From a virus: a stretch of 64,000 bases of DNA. The DNA lies in the IMG/VR virus record IMGVR_UViG_3300001450_000023, positions 1 to 64,000 of that record. One strand, 5' to 3'. This document shows, in pieces, positions 45,740-56,233 of this stretch; the stretch's first letter is position 1; the number at the start of each line of letters is the position of its first letter. The position numbers and the translations under genes are program-made. Below the pieces are notes generated by a model. It had not been told where the DNA came from and searched no databases. It worked only from the letters and a program-made list of their open reading frames with translations.

Positions 45740-48700
45740 CTAATTACTTTTTTTCACCTCTGTTGTTGCATCTTCTTCAGTTGTTGTTTCTTTTTTAGCT
45801 GTTTCTTCTTGTTCAAATTGTTTAATTATTCTTTGCACTTCTTTTGCAGTAGATGATGTACCAGTTGCTACTTGATAATATTCATAATTTCCTCTAGCAT
45901 CTTTTCTTATACCAATACCATATGGACTAAGCATAGGCATTAATTTATTAATATCTCTATCATATTCTTTAGCATTTAATCCTTTACCACCAGCTTGCAT
46001 TGCAGCACCCATGTTAGCAACATCTTGATTAAGAGCTGTAAAGAATGCATCTTTATCTGCTGTATCTTTATCTGCTGCTTCTGTAGCACCTTTAGCTTCA
46101 TATAATCCTTGTTGAAATTTAAGTTGTGAAAGTTGATTATCTACACCTACCATCCCAACAGCATATTGTTGATATGCTTTATTTAACATATCATTAGCTT
46201 GCATGTTACTCATTTGCCCTAAAGATCTTTGTTGATTAACACTTCTAGCAGTACTATTAAATCTTCTTCTAGCATTTCTAGCAAATTCACCAATCTTAGC
46301 TTCTTGCATATTAAACTGTTGTCCTAAGAAACCTTTTGTTCCTTCTAATGTATTAATAGCTTCTTGTCCAAATTGTTCATAAAAGTTTTGATTAGGTTTA
46401 TCAGTAGCTCTACTCATAAATGTTGTAGCCATAGGTCCAAGTCCACTTACAGCAGTTCCCATTAAACCTAATTTATCACCTAAAGTAAATTCATAAGGTT
46501 TTTCTTCTTGTCCTTGTGTTGTACTTGCAGCTTTTTCAGCAGCTATTTCATCTAAAAGAGATGTAGTATCTTCTGAGAATTTATTATTACTTAAAGGTTC
46601 ATCAATAAGTTTTACTGTAGTAGGATCATAATTTGTACTTATAGATTGTACATCAATAGGCTTCATTTTAATTGGATCATAGTTTTTTGTACTTGTATAT
46701 TCAAAATCAGTAGGAACATTAATACCTAAATCAACAGGTTTCATTGTAATAGGATCATATTTTTTTCTACTTGTATCTGGAACTGTAGTAAATGCTGCAA
46801 ATTCATCACCAGGGTAATTAATATTATTTTGTGCTATTAAATTTTCTAAATCTTCAGCTTCTTTATTTCCTTGAGCAGCATATTGAGCACCAGATACCCA
46901 CTCTGACATTGTCATATTATTTTCTCCAAAGTTATTAAAAATACTAGGATATGTTCCATTTTGATATTTATGAACTTTACCACCATTAGCATAATCCATA
47001 TTTTTAACCATTCCACCACCAGGATATTTCATTTCCCTAGTCATTTTCCTAGTCTTACCTCCATACTTAGAAAGATATGTACCTAAACCTTTTAAGTTTT
47101 CTATAGCACTAACTTCTGCCTGAACTCTTTGCATTGCTCCATCTTGAATTTCTACAGTTTCTTTTGCTCTATTGTAACTTGCTAATAGTAAAGGATCAGT
47201 TGGATTTTCTTTAATTTTATCTTCTAAAGATTTTATATATCCTGCACTCTTTAATTTTTCAGCTGCCATAGTTTTATTTTTTTTATTTTTAATTCTTTTA
47301 GAATATATTTCAGTTTCTTCAGGAATTATTTCATTAGTCATATTATCATCTTTATCACCAACTTGAAACTTAATTCCACTTTCTTTTGTAGGATCATCAC
47401 TATGGTCAGGTCCTACAAATTCTCCAACTTCACCATTAGGTGTTTCAAAAGCTTCACCACCTTCTACTTCTGCTATTGTTTCTTTTTTAATATTACCACC
47501 AGCATAAAATTTAGCAGTTAATCCAACATCTGCCCCTTTAAATCCTTTTTTAAAATCTCCTTTAACACTACCTGTTATATCAATATTTTCAGTTAAAGGA
47601 TATTGTCCTTTAACTTTAAAATTAGGTGAAAAAGTTTCATCATATATATTTTGTTCTAAAGAACCTGATACTGAACCATCACCCACTTTTCCTTTTGCAG
47701 AAACAAACATATTTCCTGGATAAGACATTCCTGTATTAAATTTAAGATTTGGATCATTTTTCTTTGAATATATAGGTAAATTTAATTCAGGAATACCATA
47801 CATATCAACAAATGACTGTTGTCCTAAAAAATCAATTGAATTATCAGCTGTATTTTTAAGAGGATCTCCTTCTATTTTACCACCATCAGCATAAAATTTA
47901 AACCAATCAAGTCCTCTTTTTTGATTCATATTAGGCATTTGAGAAGATTTAGAAGGTGTTGTTTTAATAAGTGAATCATCTTTTTTAGAAGTTTTCTTTT
48001 CTGAATAAGTTTCTGGAGCATTAACACTTCCACTATATTCTTGCAATTCTTCAGGTGATAAAAGTTCACTTTTTTCTACTTGCTCTTGTCTTTCTTGTAC
48101 TGGTTGTTGTTGAGTAGAACCTTGTGTATTATTTTTTGTATTATTTTGTGTATTACTTGCTCCTTGAATTTGAACTCCCATTCCTGGAAAGTATTCTTCT
48201 AATATAGGTAATGTAGTATTATTATATAAATTAATAAGTTTTTGATTATAAGTAGGAGAAGTAGCATATCCTCCTTCTGCCACAGCAGTAAAATATTTTC
48301 CAGGATCTCCTAAACTTTCTGCACTACCTCTTTTTGCATATCTAGGTATAGTAATTAATTTTATTTGTGCCATCATCCCCTCTTCAGGAGTTTCAAATTT
48401 TCTAAAAGGAGTTTTTACTTTATATTCAAGTTTACCAGTTTTTTTATCTACTTTACCAGTAGGCCCCATAAGACTATTTTCTTTTCTTTTAGCTGCCCAC
48501 TTGTCAGCTTCTTCTTTATTTTTAAAATACTCTCTTGTTTCTTCTATTGTAAAAGGTTGTTTACCTCTAGCTTTAATTCCACCATAATTATGATTTTTAG
48601 TTGCTAAACCATTACCTTCTACATAACCAGTTTCAAGAGCTACTTGAGTTGCAACAGCACCAACATCTACATTGATACCAAGTTTTTCTGCTGCTGCTTG

Positions 48701-49450
48701 AATAGCTGGAATATATTTTTTAAAATATCTTTCTTGTTTAGATTCTTGTTTAGATTTTTTAATAGGTTTTCCTTTTTCAACTGTACCACCATCTTTATAA
48801 ACTTTACCACCATGTTTAAGAACTTGACTTGCACCTTTAAAATCAGGCATGTTTTTATATCTTTCATCACCTTTTCTATTTAATAACTCACCTATTTCTG
48901 CACTAGCAATAGCAAATCCCATTTCTGCACCCATTTGACCTAATGCATCCATTCCTCCTCCCATTTCTCCTCCTCCCATTGCTTGTTTGTTTTCTTTTGT
49001 CATCGCAGCATTTTTACTTCCATCAGCGTTATATGCTTTTCCTGTTTCACCATCTGAAAAACCCCCTCCGCCAATATCTTGCCCTGCTAAACCATCTCCT
49101 CCCCAACTATCCATTGCAGAAGATTGTGTATTTGGTTCAGTAGTTTTTGCTTTTTTATTCTTAGAACCATTACTTTCACTACTTCCACTACCCATGTCTC
49201 CCATTCCACCTGTAAGTGAACCTAACATTGCTGACAAACCTGCAGATAAATTCCCACCAGGATTAGCTGCTTCTTTATCTTCTTCTGCAGAATAATAATC
49301 AATAGTAGTACCCCAAGCATATCTCATAATAGAATTATATGCATCATTTATAATGGTACCATCATCTATAGGTGTATATTTTTCTATATAATTATCTAAA
49401 GGTTTTTTATATTTCTTACCTTTATACTTATTATTTTTTCTCCTGTTCAT
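45740..49450 (-). CDS. Virion protein with internal glucosaminidase domain
   Basis: A 1,236-residue protein. After a Gly/Ser/Met-rich low-complexity N-terminus (60-190), a glucosaminidase domain spans about 240-430, with catalytic-type E273 in ALETGY and NYGGIKARG after it. It would open the peptidoglycan during DNA entry. The middle has a beta-rich repeat module (about 560-680) and an EGGEAFETPNGEVGEF segment. Short motifs of the form (Y/H)xGGK recur between modules, and a KYDPITMKP-like unit occurs three times near 930-1000. It is placed between the tail hub and cargo genes, as expected for an internal tail or cargo protein. Confidence 0.8.
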   Translation of the reverse strand: MNRRKNNKYKGKKYKKPLDNYIEKYTPIDDGTIINDAYNSIMRYAWGTTIDYYSAEEDKEAANPGGNLSAGLSAMLGSLTGGMGDMGSGSSESNGSKNKKAKTTEPNTQSSAMDSWGGDGLAGQDIGGGGFSDGETGKAYNADGSKNAAMTKENKQAMGGGEMGGGMDALGQMGAEMGFAIASAEIGELLNRKGDERYKNMPDFKGASQVLKHGGKVYKDGGTVEKGKPIKKSKQESKQERYFKKYIPAIQAAAEKLGINVDVGAVATQVALETGYVEGNGLATKNHNYGGIKARGKQPFTIEETREYFKNKEEADKWAAKRKENSLMGPTGKVDKKTGKLEYKVKTPFRKFETPEEGMMAQIKLITIPRYAKRGSAESLGDPGKYFTAVAEGGYATSPTYNQKLINLYNNTTLPILEEYFPGMGVQIQGASNTQNNTKNNTQGSTQQQPVQERQEQVEKSELLSPEELQEYSGSVNAPETYSEKKTSKKDDSLIKTTPSKSSQMPNMNQKRGLDWFKFYADGGKIEGDPLKNTADNSIDFLGQQSFVDMYGIPELNLPIYSKKNDPNLKFNTGMSYPGNMFVSAKGKVGDGSVSGSLEQNIYDETFSPNFKVKGQYPLTENIDITGSVKGDFKKGFKGADVGLTAKFYAGGNIKKETIAEVEGGEAFETPNGEVGEFVGPDHSDDPTKESGIKFQVGDKDDNMTNEIIPEETEIYSKRIKNKKNKTMAAEKLKSAGYIKSLEDKIKENPTDPLLLASYNRAKETVEIQDGAMQRVQAEVSAIENLKGLGTYLSKYGGKTRKMTREMKYPGGGMVKNMDYANGGKVHKYQNGTYPSIFNNFGENNMTMSEWVSGAQYAAQGNKEAEDLENLIAQNNINYPGDEFAAFTTVPDTSRKKYDPITMKPVDLGINVPTDFEYTSTKNYDPIKMKPIDVQSISTNYDPTTVKLIDEPLSNNKFSEDTTSLLDEIAAEKAASTTQGQEEKPYEFTLGDKLGLMGTAVSGLGPMATTFMSRATDKPNQNFYEQFGQEAINTLEGTKGFLGQQFNMQEAKIGEFARNARRRFNSTARSVNQQRSLGQMSNMQANDMLNKAYQQYAVGMVGVDNQLSQLKFQQGLYEAKGATEAADKDTADKDAFFTALNQDVANMGAAMQAGGKGLNAKEYDRDINKLMPMLSPYGIGIRKDARGNYEYYQVATGTSSTAKEVQRIIKQFEQEETAKKETTTEEDATTEVKKSN

Positions 49451-49481
49451 ATTAATATGAATTTGTAAATGTAAAAATTAA

Positions 49482-52400
49482 TTACCTGAATGATTTGTTC
49501 TCTATTTCAAATGTATAGTTAGTAGTAAGTTTAACATCATCTAAATTATCAAAAATAAACCTTATTATCAAATATTTGTCCCTTAATGGTTGTAAATCAA
49601 ACCAATCTTTAGTAAAACTGATACTAGAAGTATTAATAACTTTATCTATTGGAAATTCTACTTTTAAACTTGTCCAATCTTTTGTGAAAATAGATTTTGT
49701 ATAATCAATCCTATAATCTCTAAGTTCATTAATTTTCCAATCTCTTTCACTTCTATCTATAGTGATTTCATTATTAGCTGTATTCTTAACTTGATTACTT
49801 AAATAATCAGAAGTATCTTGATTTTTAGGTGTTAAAGTTAATTGACCAGTTGTCTGTCTAGAATTATGAAGCATTGCTTTATTAAATGTAACAAATCTTT
49901 CATCAATAAATTCCTGATTTGCAGTAGAATATTTTTTAGCAATTGTTTGCAATATAATTTCATCAAACAATGTTGTTTCAATAGGTGAAGATAATGATAT
50001 ATATTCTAGTATATGTTTATACCTTGTACCATAAAATTTTTGATAAGTCCCTACAACACCATGTTTCCAAAGTTGGTGAGTATTACTCCATGCAGTAAAT
50101 GCAGTTCCTTCTGTAGAGCTAACACTAATAAAATTATTATGGATAGGATACATATACAAAGGAATATAAGAATGGAAACTTACCCAAGTATTTGATAAGA
50201 ATGAATAAGATAAAGTCCAAGACTTATTTTCAAAAATTGATTGATCATGAAATCCTTTAACAAGTTCTGTATAAGTAGTTGTACCAGTTCCTAAACCAAA
50301 TTTACCAGTATAACTACTATATACTAAGCCACCATCTACTAACCCAGAAGCACTTCCTGAAGCTTTATCTGTAAATTTAAAATCATCAGTTTGAGTACTT
50401 ACTATTTTATAATCCCTTTTAGTTAAAATTATTCTTTTATGTCTATAATCATAAATAGCATGCATTCCTATACCATTAGGGTTAGCAGGATTTTGTGTAT
50501 TTGGAAACTCAGATCCTATTAATTCATAATATTGTTGAGCAAAAATTAATTTTAAATTTTCTTTAAAGAAATTTCTCATACCTATAATTGCAGGTTGTAA
50601 TCCCTTAGCAGTAGTTAAAAAAGCTTGTCCAGTATTTCTATCTACAAAGAAAATACCATTAGGTGTTTTTACTGTTGCCCATTTATCTACAGATCCTGCA
50701 GTACCTATATCATCATCTACCATTAATCTTGGAGGAATACTAAAATATTCTCCTGTACCTATAAATGATATTAAATCATCTGTAACTCTTTCTTGAACAT
50801 TTTGTGGTAAAACATATAATGATTCTTCAGTATGTATTAATAAATTATTTTTACTTCTAATAAGATTAGTTATTTCTCCTTTTTCAGCTTCAATATCTTT
50901 ATAATTATTAGCTAAAAATACTCTATAATTATCTCCAGCTTCTTCTTGAAAACTTTGCTGAGAATAACTTACCCTTGTTGGAAAAGACTCTATACAACCT
51001 GAACAACAATTATATGATTCTCCTAATGGGTAATATGCATTTAATTCATTAAATACAGAATAATCTTTATTATAAAGATAAGTTTCAGGAATACCTACAC
51101 TTTTAAATCCCCATGAATCTTTTGGAGGATTTCCTTCTCTAAAAAAGAAAAATCTATTTCTAACATGTTTTAACAAACCATCTATGTTAGCTCTAAGATC
51201 TTTAAAATATTCATTTCCTCCTTTATATCTTACATCATCTTGCCTTAAACTAATATTCATAGTAGATTCTACATATATATTTGAAGCAAATTCACTAGCA
51301 AAAATTAATGCATTTTTTGTTGTAAAAGTATCATAATCATGTACAGCACTTATATTACCAGTAACTATATTATTATCTCTTCTTGTAACCCATTCCATAC
51401 CTGCTATATATTGGTCATAAGCTTCATTAACAACTGCGGCAACAGTTCCTGCAGTTGCAGCAATAGCTACAGCAATTGTTAAAGGAGCTGCAGCTCCATA
51501 AGTAACTACTGTTAATACAACTGATGAAACAAGGCCAATAATAGAAGCTACAAGATCCCAAACAGAATTATTAACTCCCCAAATAAGAGTATTAGGTAAA
51601 TTTAATGGACTAATAAATGTATCTCCTCCATATATGTCATTAGTTGTACCTGTATTAATATACATACAATTATGTGTTCTAAAATAATTTATAGCAAAAA
51701 GATCTGGGTGTACATCTCTATCTATTTTTATAGATACATATGGTATGCAACTATTTGCAAAATTTGCAGACATACCTCTTATTATATTTCCAACACCACC
51801 ACCTGAAGCTATTATTTCAAGTTTTAATATTTGAACTGGATTAGTATGTGAAACATTAAATAACATTCTACCATCTATAAAATTTTCAGATCTTGCTAGT
51901 GGCATCATTACTAAAGATTCAGTAATAGGTCTTAACATTACTGGAGTTTGTACTGCTGGTACACCATTATAAGTCATATATCTAGCAGAAGATAAATATG
52001 CAGTTCCATCACCAAATACAGCACTACCATTTACAGAACCAAATTCTGTAAGATCATCAAATTCATCATTATATCCTTGATTTCCTTTTATCCATTTATT
52101 ATAAAATTGAAATTCATTTTCTTTTTTAAGATATCTTCCTATAGAACCTGTTCTATTAAATAATAGATCAGGGCCTATAAAATAACTATTAGTAGTAGAT
52201 CTACTATCAATATTAGGTGTTGTATTTGCAGGTGTACCTCTATCTGGACCTCCTCTAAGCCATGAGAATAAACTATAATTTACTCCTTCAGAAGTAGCTT
52301 CATTTAAAGGATTACTAATACCTTTATCAATAACAGTTCTGTTAAATTCATTTCTATCTCCTCTTACTATATAATGTCCTATAATATCAGCATGTGGGTA

Positions 52401-54800
52401 TATTATATTATCAAATTTAATTCCTAAAACATTTAATAAATTATGTTGGCTTTGTACTTGCGTAGGAGCTATGGTACTTAATGGTGTAGCTGTAACATTA
52501 AATCCACCAGTACTTGCTGTAGTAATTAAAGTACCAGTTGTTACTATTGATGTAATTCCTGTTGGAGTTGAAGATCCATAATTTATAAAAGCATATTCAA
52601 TTACTACTTCAAGTAAATAAGTGTGATAACTACTTGTTGTACTATCATATATAAAACTATTACCAGTAAGACTAAAAGTAAGTGGTGTTGCTGCTACAGC
52701 ACCACTTCCTCCATCAAAATTATAGTTTACAATAACTGTTCTTGCATTTGCAAGATCACCGCCAAATATACTTAAAAATTCTTGCTCAGTCAAAGTTGGA
52801 TCTGTAGCTGCAAAATTTAGGTTTAATGCTAATCTAGATACAAAAACTACTTTAGTTGGATTTGCTACAATATGAGGTATTAAATTTCTATCTGGAAATT
52901 TATGATGTCTTATAGCTTTTCCTCCTAAACTTGTTCCACAAAAATCTGTTCCCCAATAATCATTACCTGCACAATCTAATATTGTAGGATAATTAGCATT
53001 TTCAGCTTCCCAATAAGCCATTTGTCCACTAGTTGCTGTTAATGGTTTTGCTGTATTATATATTTGCCATTGCCTTAATTGATTTGCTGCAGATAAACTA
53101 TTATAAGCAGCTTCTTGTGATTGTGGATATATATGTGCTATATCTTCATTCCAAGGATCTATTTCTACATCTGGACATAAAACAGTATTTGTAATATTAG
53201 TTATTCTATAACCTGCAGTTGTTGAATCAATTATAGCAGTACAATCATTATTAGTAACTGTCCAAGAAGTTATAGCAAAAACATGAATATTACCTCCTAA
53301 AGAACTTTGAGAACAAGCTATATTTATCCATCCTAATGGATCTCCACAAGTAATATCTTTAGTAAATGTTTGTACTGCACCTGGTGTACCTGTTCCTGGA
53401 TCAATTGTATATTTTATTTCAAAAGATGTTTTAGTACCACTACAATTACAAGGATTATTTATATGTGAAGGACTAGCAGTAGTGTTAAGTCTTTTTATAG
53501 GTTTTAATTCAACTTGTAAACATGTAGTATGCAATACTCCTCCACCACAAGCACCACATGAATAGTTTGTTAAATCTCTTCCAGGAATATGATATGCAGG
53601 AGTTTCATAACCATCTTTAAAAATATATACTATACCAAAAGCATATACTTCATCTCCCATATATCCTCTATGATGCCAATAAGTATCAGGATCTTTAGAA
53701 TTACCTGTTTCAATTATTTCAGAATTTACAGTTTTTACTACATAACTACTTTTAATTAAAGATGCTTTTTTTTGAAAATCACAAAAATTTAAAGATTTAC
53801 CTATAGTGTTTGCTAAAACTAATCTATTTTCTAATTGTTCTATATGCTTTGCTGAAGATATAAAATCTGCATCAATAATTATTTCTGATATATCTATTTG
53901 AACAAATTCATCACTAGGTCCTCCATAGAAAAATTCTCCATTAATTACACTTTTTATACCTGATTGATATGCAATAGCTGGTAATCCATTATTATTAGTA
54001 AAATGGACTACACCAAATCTATAAGATTCATAAGTAGTATCAAGATCAGTTAAAAATATGTTTATACCTTTAGTAGAATGTCCTGTTCCACCAATACTAT
54101 CTGTAGCTATATTTGAAGAACCACTTATTCTTTTATAAGGTGATGTAAGTATACTTTTAAATATTGGTATAGGTTGTGATAAGTAACTCCACTTACTAGG
54201 GTTTAAATCTCTGTCTAAATATTGAATTGCAAAACAATATGTACCAGAGTCTAATGAGCCAGATTCAGTTAATTCAAAACTAGAAAAACAAGGAGGAGTA
54301 AATTCTAAAAATAATTTAAAAAGTTCACAATCCCAATGTACACCAGTTTTAAAATCATCTGGTAAATCAAAATTAAAATATCTTACTGGATTAATTCCAT
54401 CAGTAAAATATATAACTCTTTCACACCCTCTTCTAACTCTAAATACAGCTTCTATTTGATTTTGTATATTGAAACCTAAACAAGGTGCTGTATTATCATT
54501 TACTATTTCAGTATAAGTTCCTTTTTCATCTACAATACCTATTTCAGAATTAGTACCATTAGTACTAAATAATGCTGTATTATTATCTCCAATATATACA
54601 TCACCTATTAAAGTATACCCTGATTTTATAGCAGAAAAAGAAGCATTAGCTTCTTCATTAGATATAAAATTAGATTCCCCTTCTCTAGTTTCATTAATAG
54701 CATTCCAAGCCATAGTATAAGTTCCCTTTGGTTGATCTACAGAAGAAGAATCTGTAAATAAACCCTTATATGGTCTGTTTGAATTTTTATTAGTAGCCAT
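49482..54800 (-). CDS. Tail hub / tail tip protein
   Basis: A 1,772-residue beta-rich protein. The N-terminal 150 residues have short repeated strands of the type expected in beta-propeller tail proteins such as P22 gp10. It follows the ring/adaptor and IHF-like genes and precedes the injected cargo genes, the place of the hub or muzzle protein in crAss-like phages. An unusual Ala/Val-rich hydrophobic segment lies at about 1,077-1,127. Cys-rich loops (SCGACGGG, CCSGCIE) occur. Identification rests on position, size and beta content rather than a catalytic motif. Confidence 0.7.
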   Translation of the reverse strand: MATNKNSNRPYKGLFTDSSSVDQPKGTYTMAWNAINETREGESNFISNEEANASFSAIKSGYTLIGDVYIGDNNTALFSTNGTNSEIGIVDEKGTYTEIVNDNTAPCLGFNIQNQIEAVFRVRRGCERVIYFTDGINPVRYFNFDLPDDFKTGVHWDCELFKLFLEFTPPCFSSFELTESGSLDSGTYCFAIQYLDRDLNPSKWSYLSQPIPIFKSILTSPYKRISGSSNIATDSIGGTGHSTKGINIFLTDLDTTYESYRFGVVHFTNNNGLPAIAYQSGIKSVINGEFFYGGPSDEFVQIDISEIIIDADFISSAKHIEQLENRLVLANTIGKSLNFCDFQKKASLIKSSYVVKTVNSEIIETGNSKDPDTYWHHRGYMGDEVYAFGIVYIFKDGYETPAYHIPGRDLTNYSCGACGGGVLHTTCLQVELKPIKRLNTTASPSHINNPCNCSGTKTSFEIKYTIDPGTGTPGAVQTFTKDITCGDPLGWINIACSQSSLGGNIHVFAITSWTVTNNDCTAIIDSTTAGYRITNITNTVLCPDVEIDPWNEDIAHIYPQSQEAAYNSLSAANQLRQWQIYNTAKPLTATSGQMAYWEAENANYPTILDCAGNDYWGTDFCGTSLGGKAIRHHKFPDRNLIPHIVANPTKVVFVSRLALNLNFAATDPTLTEQEFLSIFGGDLANARTVIVNYNFDGGSGAVAATPLTFSLTGNSFIYDSTTSSYHTYLLEVVIEYAFINYGSSTPTGITSIVTTGTLITTASTGGFNVTATPLSTIAPTQVQSQHNLLNVLGIKFDNIIYPHADIIGHYIVRGDRNEFNRTVIDKGISNPLNEATSEGVNYSLFSWLRGGPDRGTPANTTPNIDSRSTTNSYFIGPDLLFNRTGSIGRYLKKENEFQFYNKWIKGNQGYNDEFDDLTEFGSVNGSAVFGDGTAYLSSARYMTYNGVPAVQTPVMLRPITESLVMMPLARSENFIDGRMLFNVSHTNPVQILKLEIIASGGGVGNIIRGMSANFANSCIPYVSIKIDRDVHPDLFAINYFRTHNCMYINTGTTNDIYGGDTFISPLNLPNTLIWGVNNSVWDLVASIIGLVSSVVLTVVTYGAAAPLTIAVAIAATAGTVAAVVNEAYDQYIAGMEWVTRRDNNIVTGNISAVHDYDTFTTKNALIFASEFASNIYVESTMNISLRQDDVRYKGGNEYFKDLRANIDGLLKHVRNRFFFFREGNPPKDSWGFKSVGIPETYLYNKDYSVFNELNAYYPLGESYNCCSGCIESFPTRVSYSQQSFQEEAGDNYRVFLANNYKDIEAEKGEITNLIRSKNNLLIHTEESLYVLPQNVQERVTDDLISFIGTGEYFSIPPRLMVDDDIGTAGSVDKWATVKTPNGIFFVDRNTGQAFLTTAKGLQPAIIGMRNFFKENLKLIFAQQYYELIGSEFPNTQNPANPNGIGMHAIYDYRHKRIILTKRDYKIVSTQTDDFKFTDKASGSASGLVDGGLVYSSYTGKFGLGTGTTTYTELVKGFHDQSIFENKSWTLSYSFLSNTWVSFHSYIPLYMYPIHNNFISVSSTEGTAFTAWSNTHQLWKHGVVGTYQKFYGTRYKHILEYISLSSPIETTLFDEIILQTIAKKYSTANQEFIDERFVTFNKAMLHNSRQTTGQLTLTPKNQDTSDYLSNQVKNTANNEITIDRSERDWKINELRDYRIDYTKSIFTKDWTSLKVEFPIDKVINTSSISFTKDWFDLQPLRDKYLIIRFIFDNLDDVKLTTNYTFEIENKSFR

Positions 54801-54806
54801 TTATTA

Positions 54807-55769
54807 TTAATTAGTATATCCTCTAAAATAATTATTTCTTTCATCTGGATCATTAAACTTTCTAAGTTCTTGTTTGTTTAATTTACCAAAAAATCCATAG
54901 TATCTTCTTTGTTTAGGTATCATGTGTAATCTTTGCTCTAACATGTCTTGGTAATCATCTTCACCTTTTAACATGATTGCATGATTTCCAGCTTGTTTAC
55001 AGTACCAATGCCAATCTCTTTCAGACTTCATCAATCTAGAATCACTTCCTTTTTCATTTCTATAAAACCTATATTCCATTACTTTATAAGTAATATATTT
55101 AGTAACTGCTGTAATATAAGAATAATGATCAGGAATCATAGGATATCCATCATCATCTAAATAAGGTCTTGTAAATGCCAATGCAATTGAACCTGTTTCA
55201 AAAGAAAATCTAAGTGAACTACCTCTATCTATTATTTTATATTCATCTGTAGAACCAACATAGATTTTATCTTCATTGGTCATACCATCAAAAAAATTAT
55301 TTGTACTTTGTCTTATTGGAGAAAAACAAGTATTATATAAAGGAGAATTTGCAAAAGGACTATATTCTGCTTGCAAATCATAATATGGTCTATAATATGC
55401 TAACTCATAATCATTTATTGGACTACCATTACAATCTAAAGCTACAGGAGTACTACTAGGTGAATCAGTAGTAGTTGTAGTTGCAGCTTCTACAGCAGTA
55501 CTTGGGCATAAAGGATTATCTTTGTGTGATTTAAAGCAATTATTTCTAGCTACTTGTTTTATTTGATATGTACCATTTGGAATACAGCAAGTATAGTTTT
55601 TAATTTCTATAAATGCTATAGCATCTTCATATTGTGTTATTGCACCTATTGCTTCTAGTGCTTCTGCTGACCATTCAATTACATCAGAAACTGACAATTC
55701 ATCTATCCTTAGATCTCTTCTAAGTTTGTCTAGTATTCTGTATATTGATACATATCTAAAATCTTTCAT
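54807..55769 (-). CDS. Virion ring/adaptor protein
   Basis: A 320-residue protein with a helical N-terminus (IYRILDKLRRDLRIDELSV, about 9-27) and beta-rich middle, a pattern seen in head-tail adaptor or tail tube proteins of podoviruses. It overlaps the IHF-like gene by four bases and ends six bases from the tail hub. In crAss-like genomes this slot is filled by structural ring or tail tube proteins. The exact ring cannot be assigned. Confidence 0.65.
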   Translation of the reverse strand: MKDFRYVSIYRILDKLRRDLRIDELSVSDVIEWSAEALEAIGAITQYEDAIAFIEIKNYTCCIPNGTYQIKQVARNNCFKSHKDNPLCPSTAVEAATTTTTDSPSSTPVALDCNGSPINDYELAYYRPYYDLQAEYSPFANSPLYNTCFSPIRQSTNNFFDGMTNEDKIYVGSTDEYKIIDRGSSLRFSFETGSIALAFTRPYLDDDGYPMIPDHYSYITAVTKYITYKVMEYRFYRNEKGSDSRLMKSERDWHWYCKQAGNHAIMLKGEDDYQDMLEQRLHMIPKQRRYYGFFGKLNKQELRKFNDPDERNNYFRGYTN

Positions 55770-56233
55770 GTTACTAAAAATTCTTTACCTTGTTTTATCA
55801 ACCTTGCAAGATTTCTTTTTAAATCTCTTGCTGGTTTGAAATAATAAATACCTTTATTTTTAACTAATACATTTTTCTTAGACCATAAAAACTTGTATCT
55901 AATAGAATTAGTGTGTTCATTAAAGTGGAATACCAATTGCTTATCTTCTTTACATTCTTTACATTTTTCCCAAAGCTTTTTTGTTTCTTTCCAGTCTGGA
56001 GATAATCCTTTAATTTCTCCATCAACTAATTTTGGTTTTCTTTTTTTACCTATTATTTGCAAAGAACCCAACTTACAAGGTAATGCTATCTCTTTTGCAT
56101 CTAACAACTCATCTATTATATAGTCAAAAAATCCATATAGAATTTGTAAATAGTCTTTTAGTTCTAATGGATTTTCAGTTTTTTCTTTATATGTGTTATA
56201 GCTTTTTCTAGCTGTACATAAATTATTTTTCAT
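55766..56233 (-). CDS. IHF/HU-like protein
   Basis: About 155 residues from ATG 56233; an upstream ATG at 56281 would overlap the previous gene by 59 bases. The core FFDYIIDELLDAKEIALPCKLGSLQI recalls HU/IHF (helical pair, then a strand with GxL/GxF), followed by a basic arm (KKRKPK). crAss-like phages encode two IHF-like genes in this position. Here I see one. It may bend DNA at the portal or act in packaging; the C-terminal part (90-155) is basic and aromatic. Confidence 0.65.
   Translation of the reverse strand: MKNNLCTARKSYNTYKEKTENPLELKDYLQILYGFFDYIIDELLDAKEIALPCKLGSLQIIGKKRKPKLVDGEIKGLSPDWKETKKLWEKCKECKEDKQLVFHFNEHTNSIRYKFLWSKKNVLVKNKGIYYFKPARDLKRNLARLIKQGKEFLVT

Noticed and set aside
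48987-49295. A 102-codon plus-strand frame opposite the muralytic virion gene
   Set aside because: It is antisense to the Gly/Ser/Met-rich low-complexity part of the real gene and has Ser/Pro/Leu-rich shadow composition.
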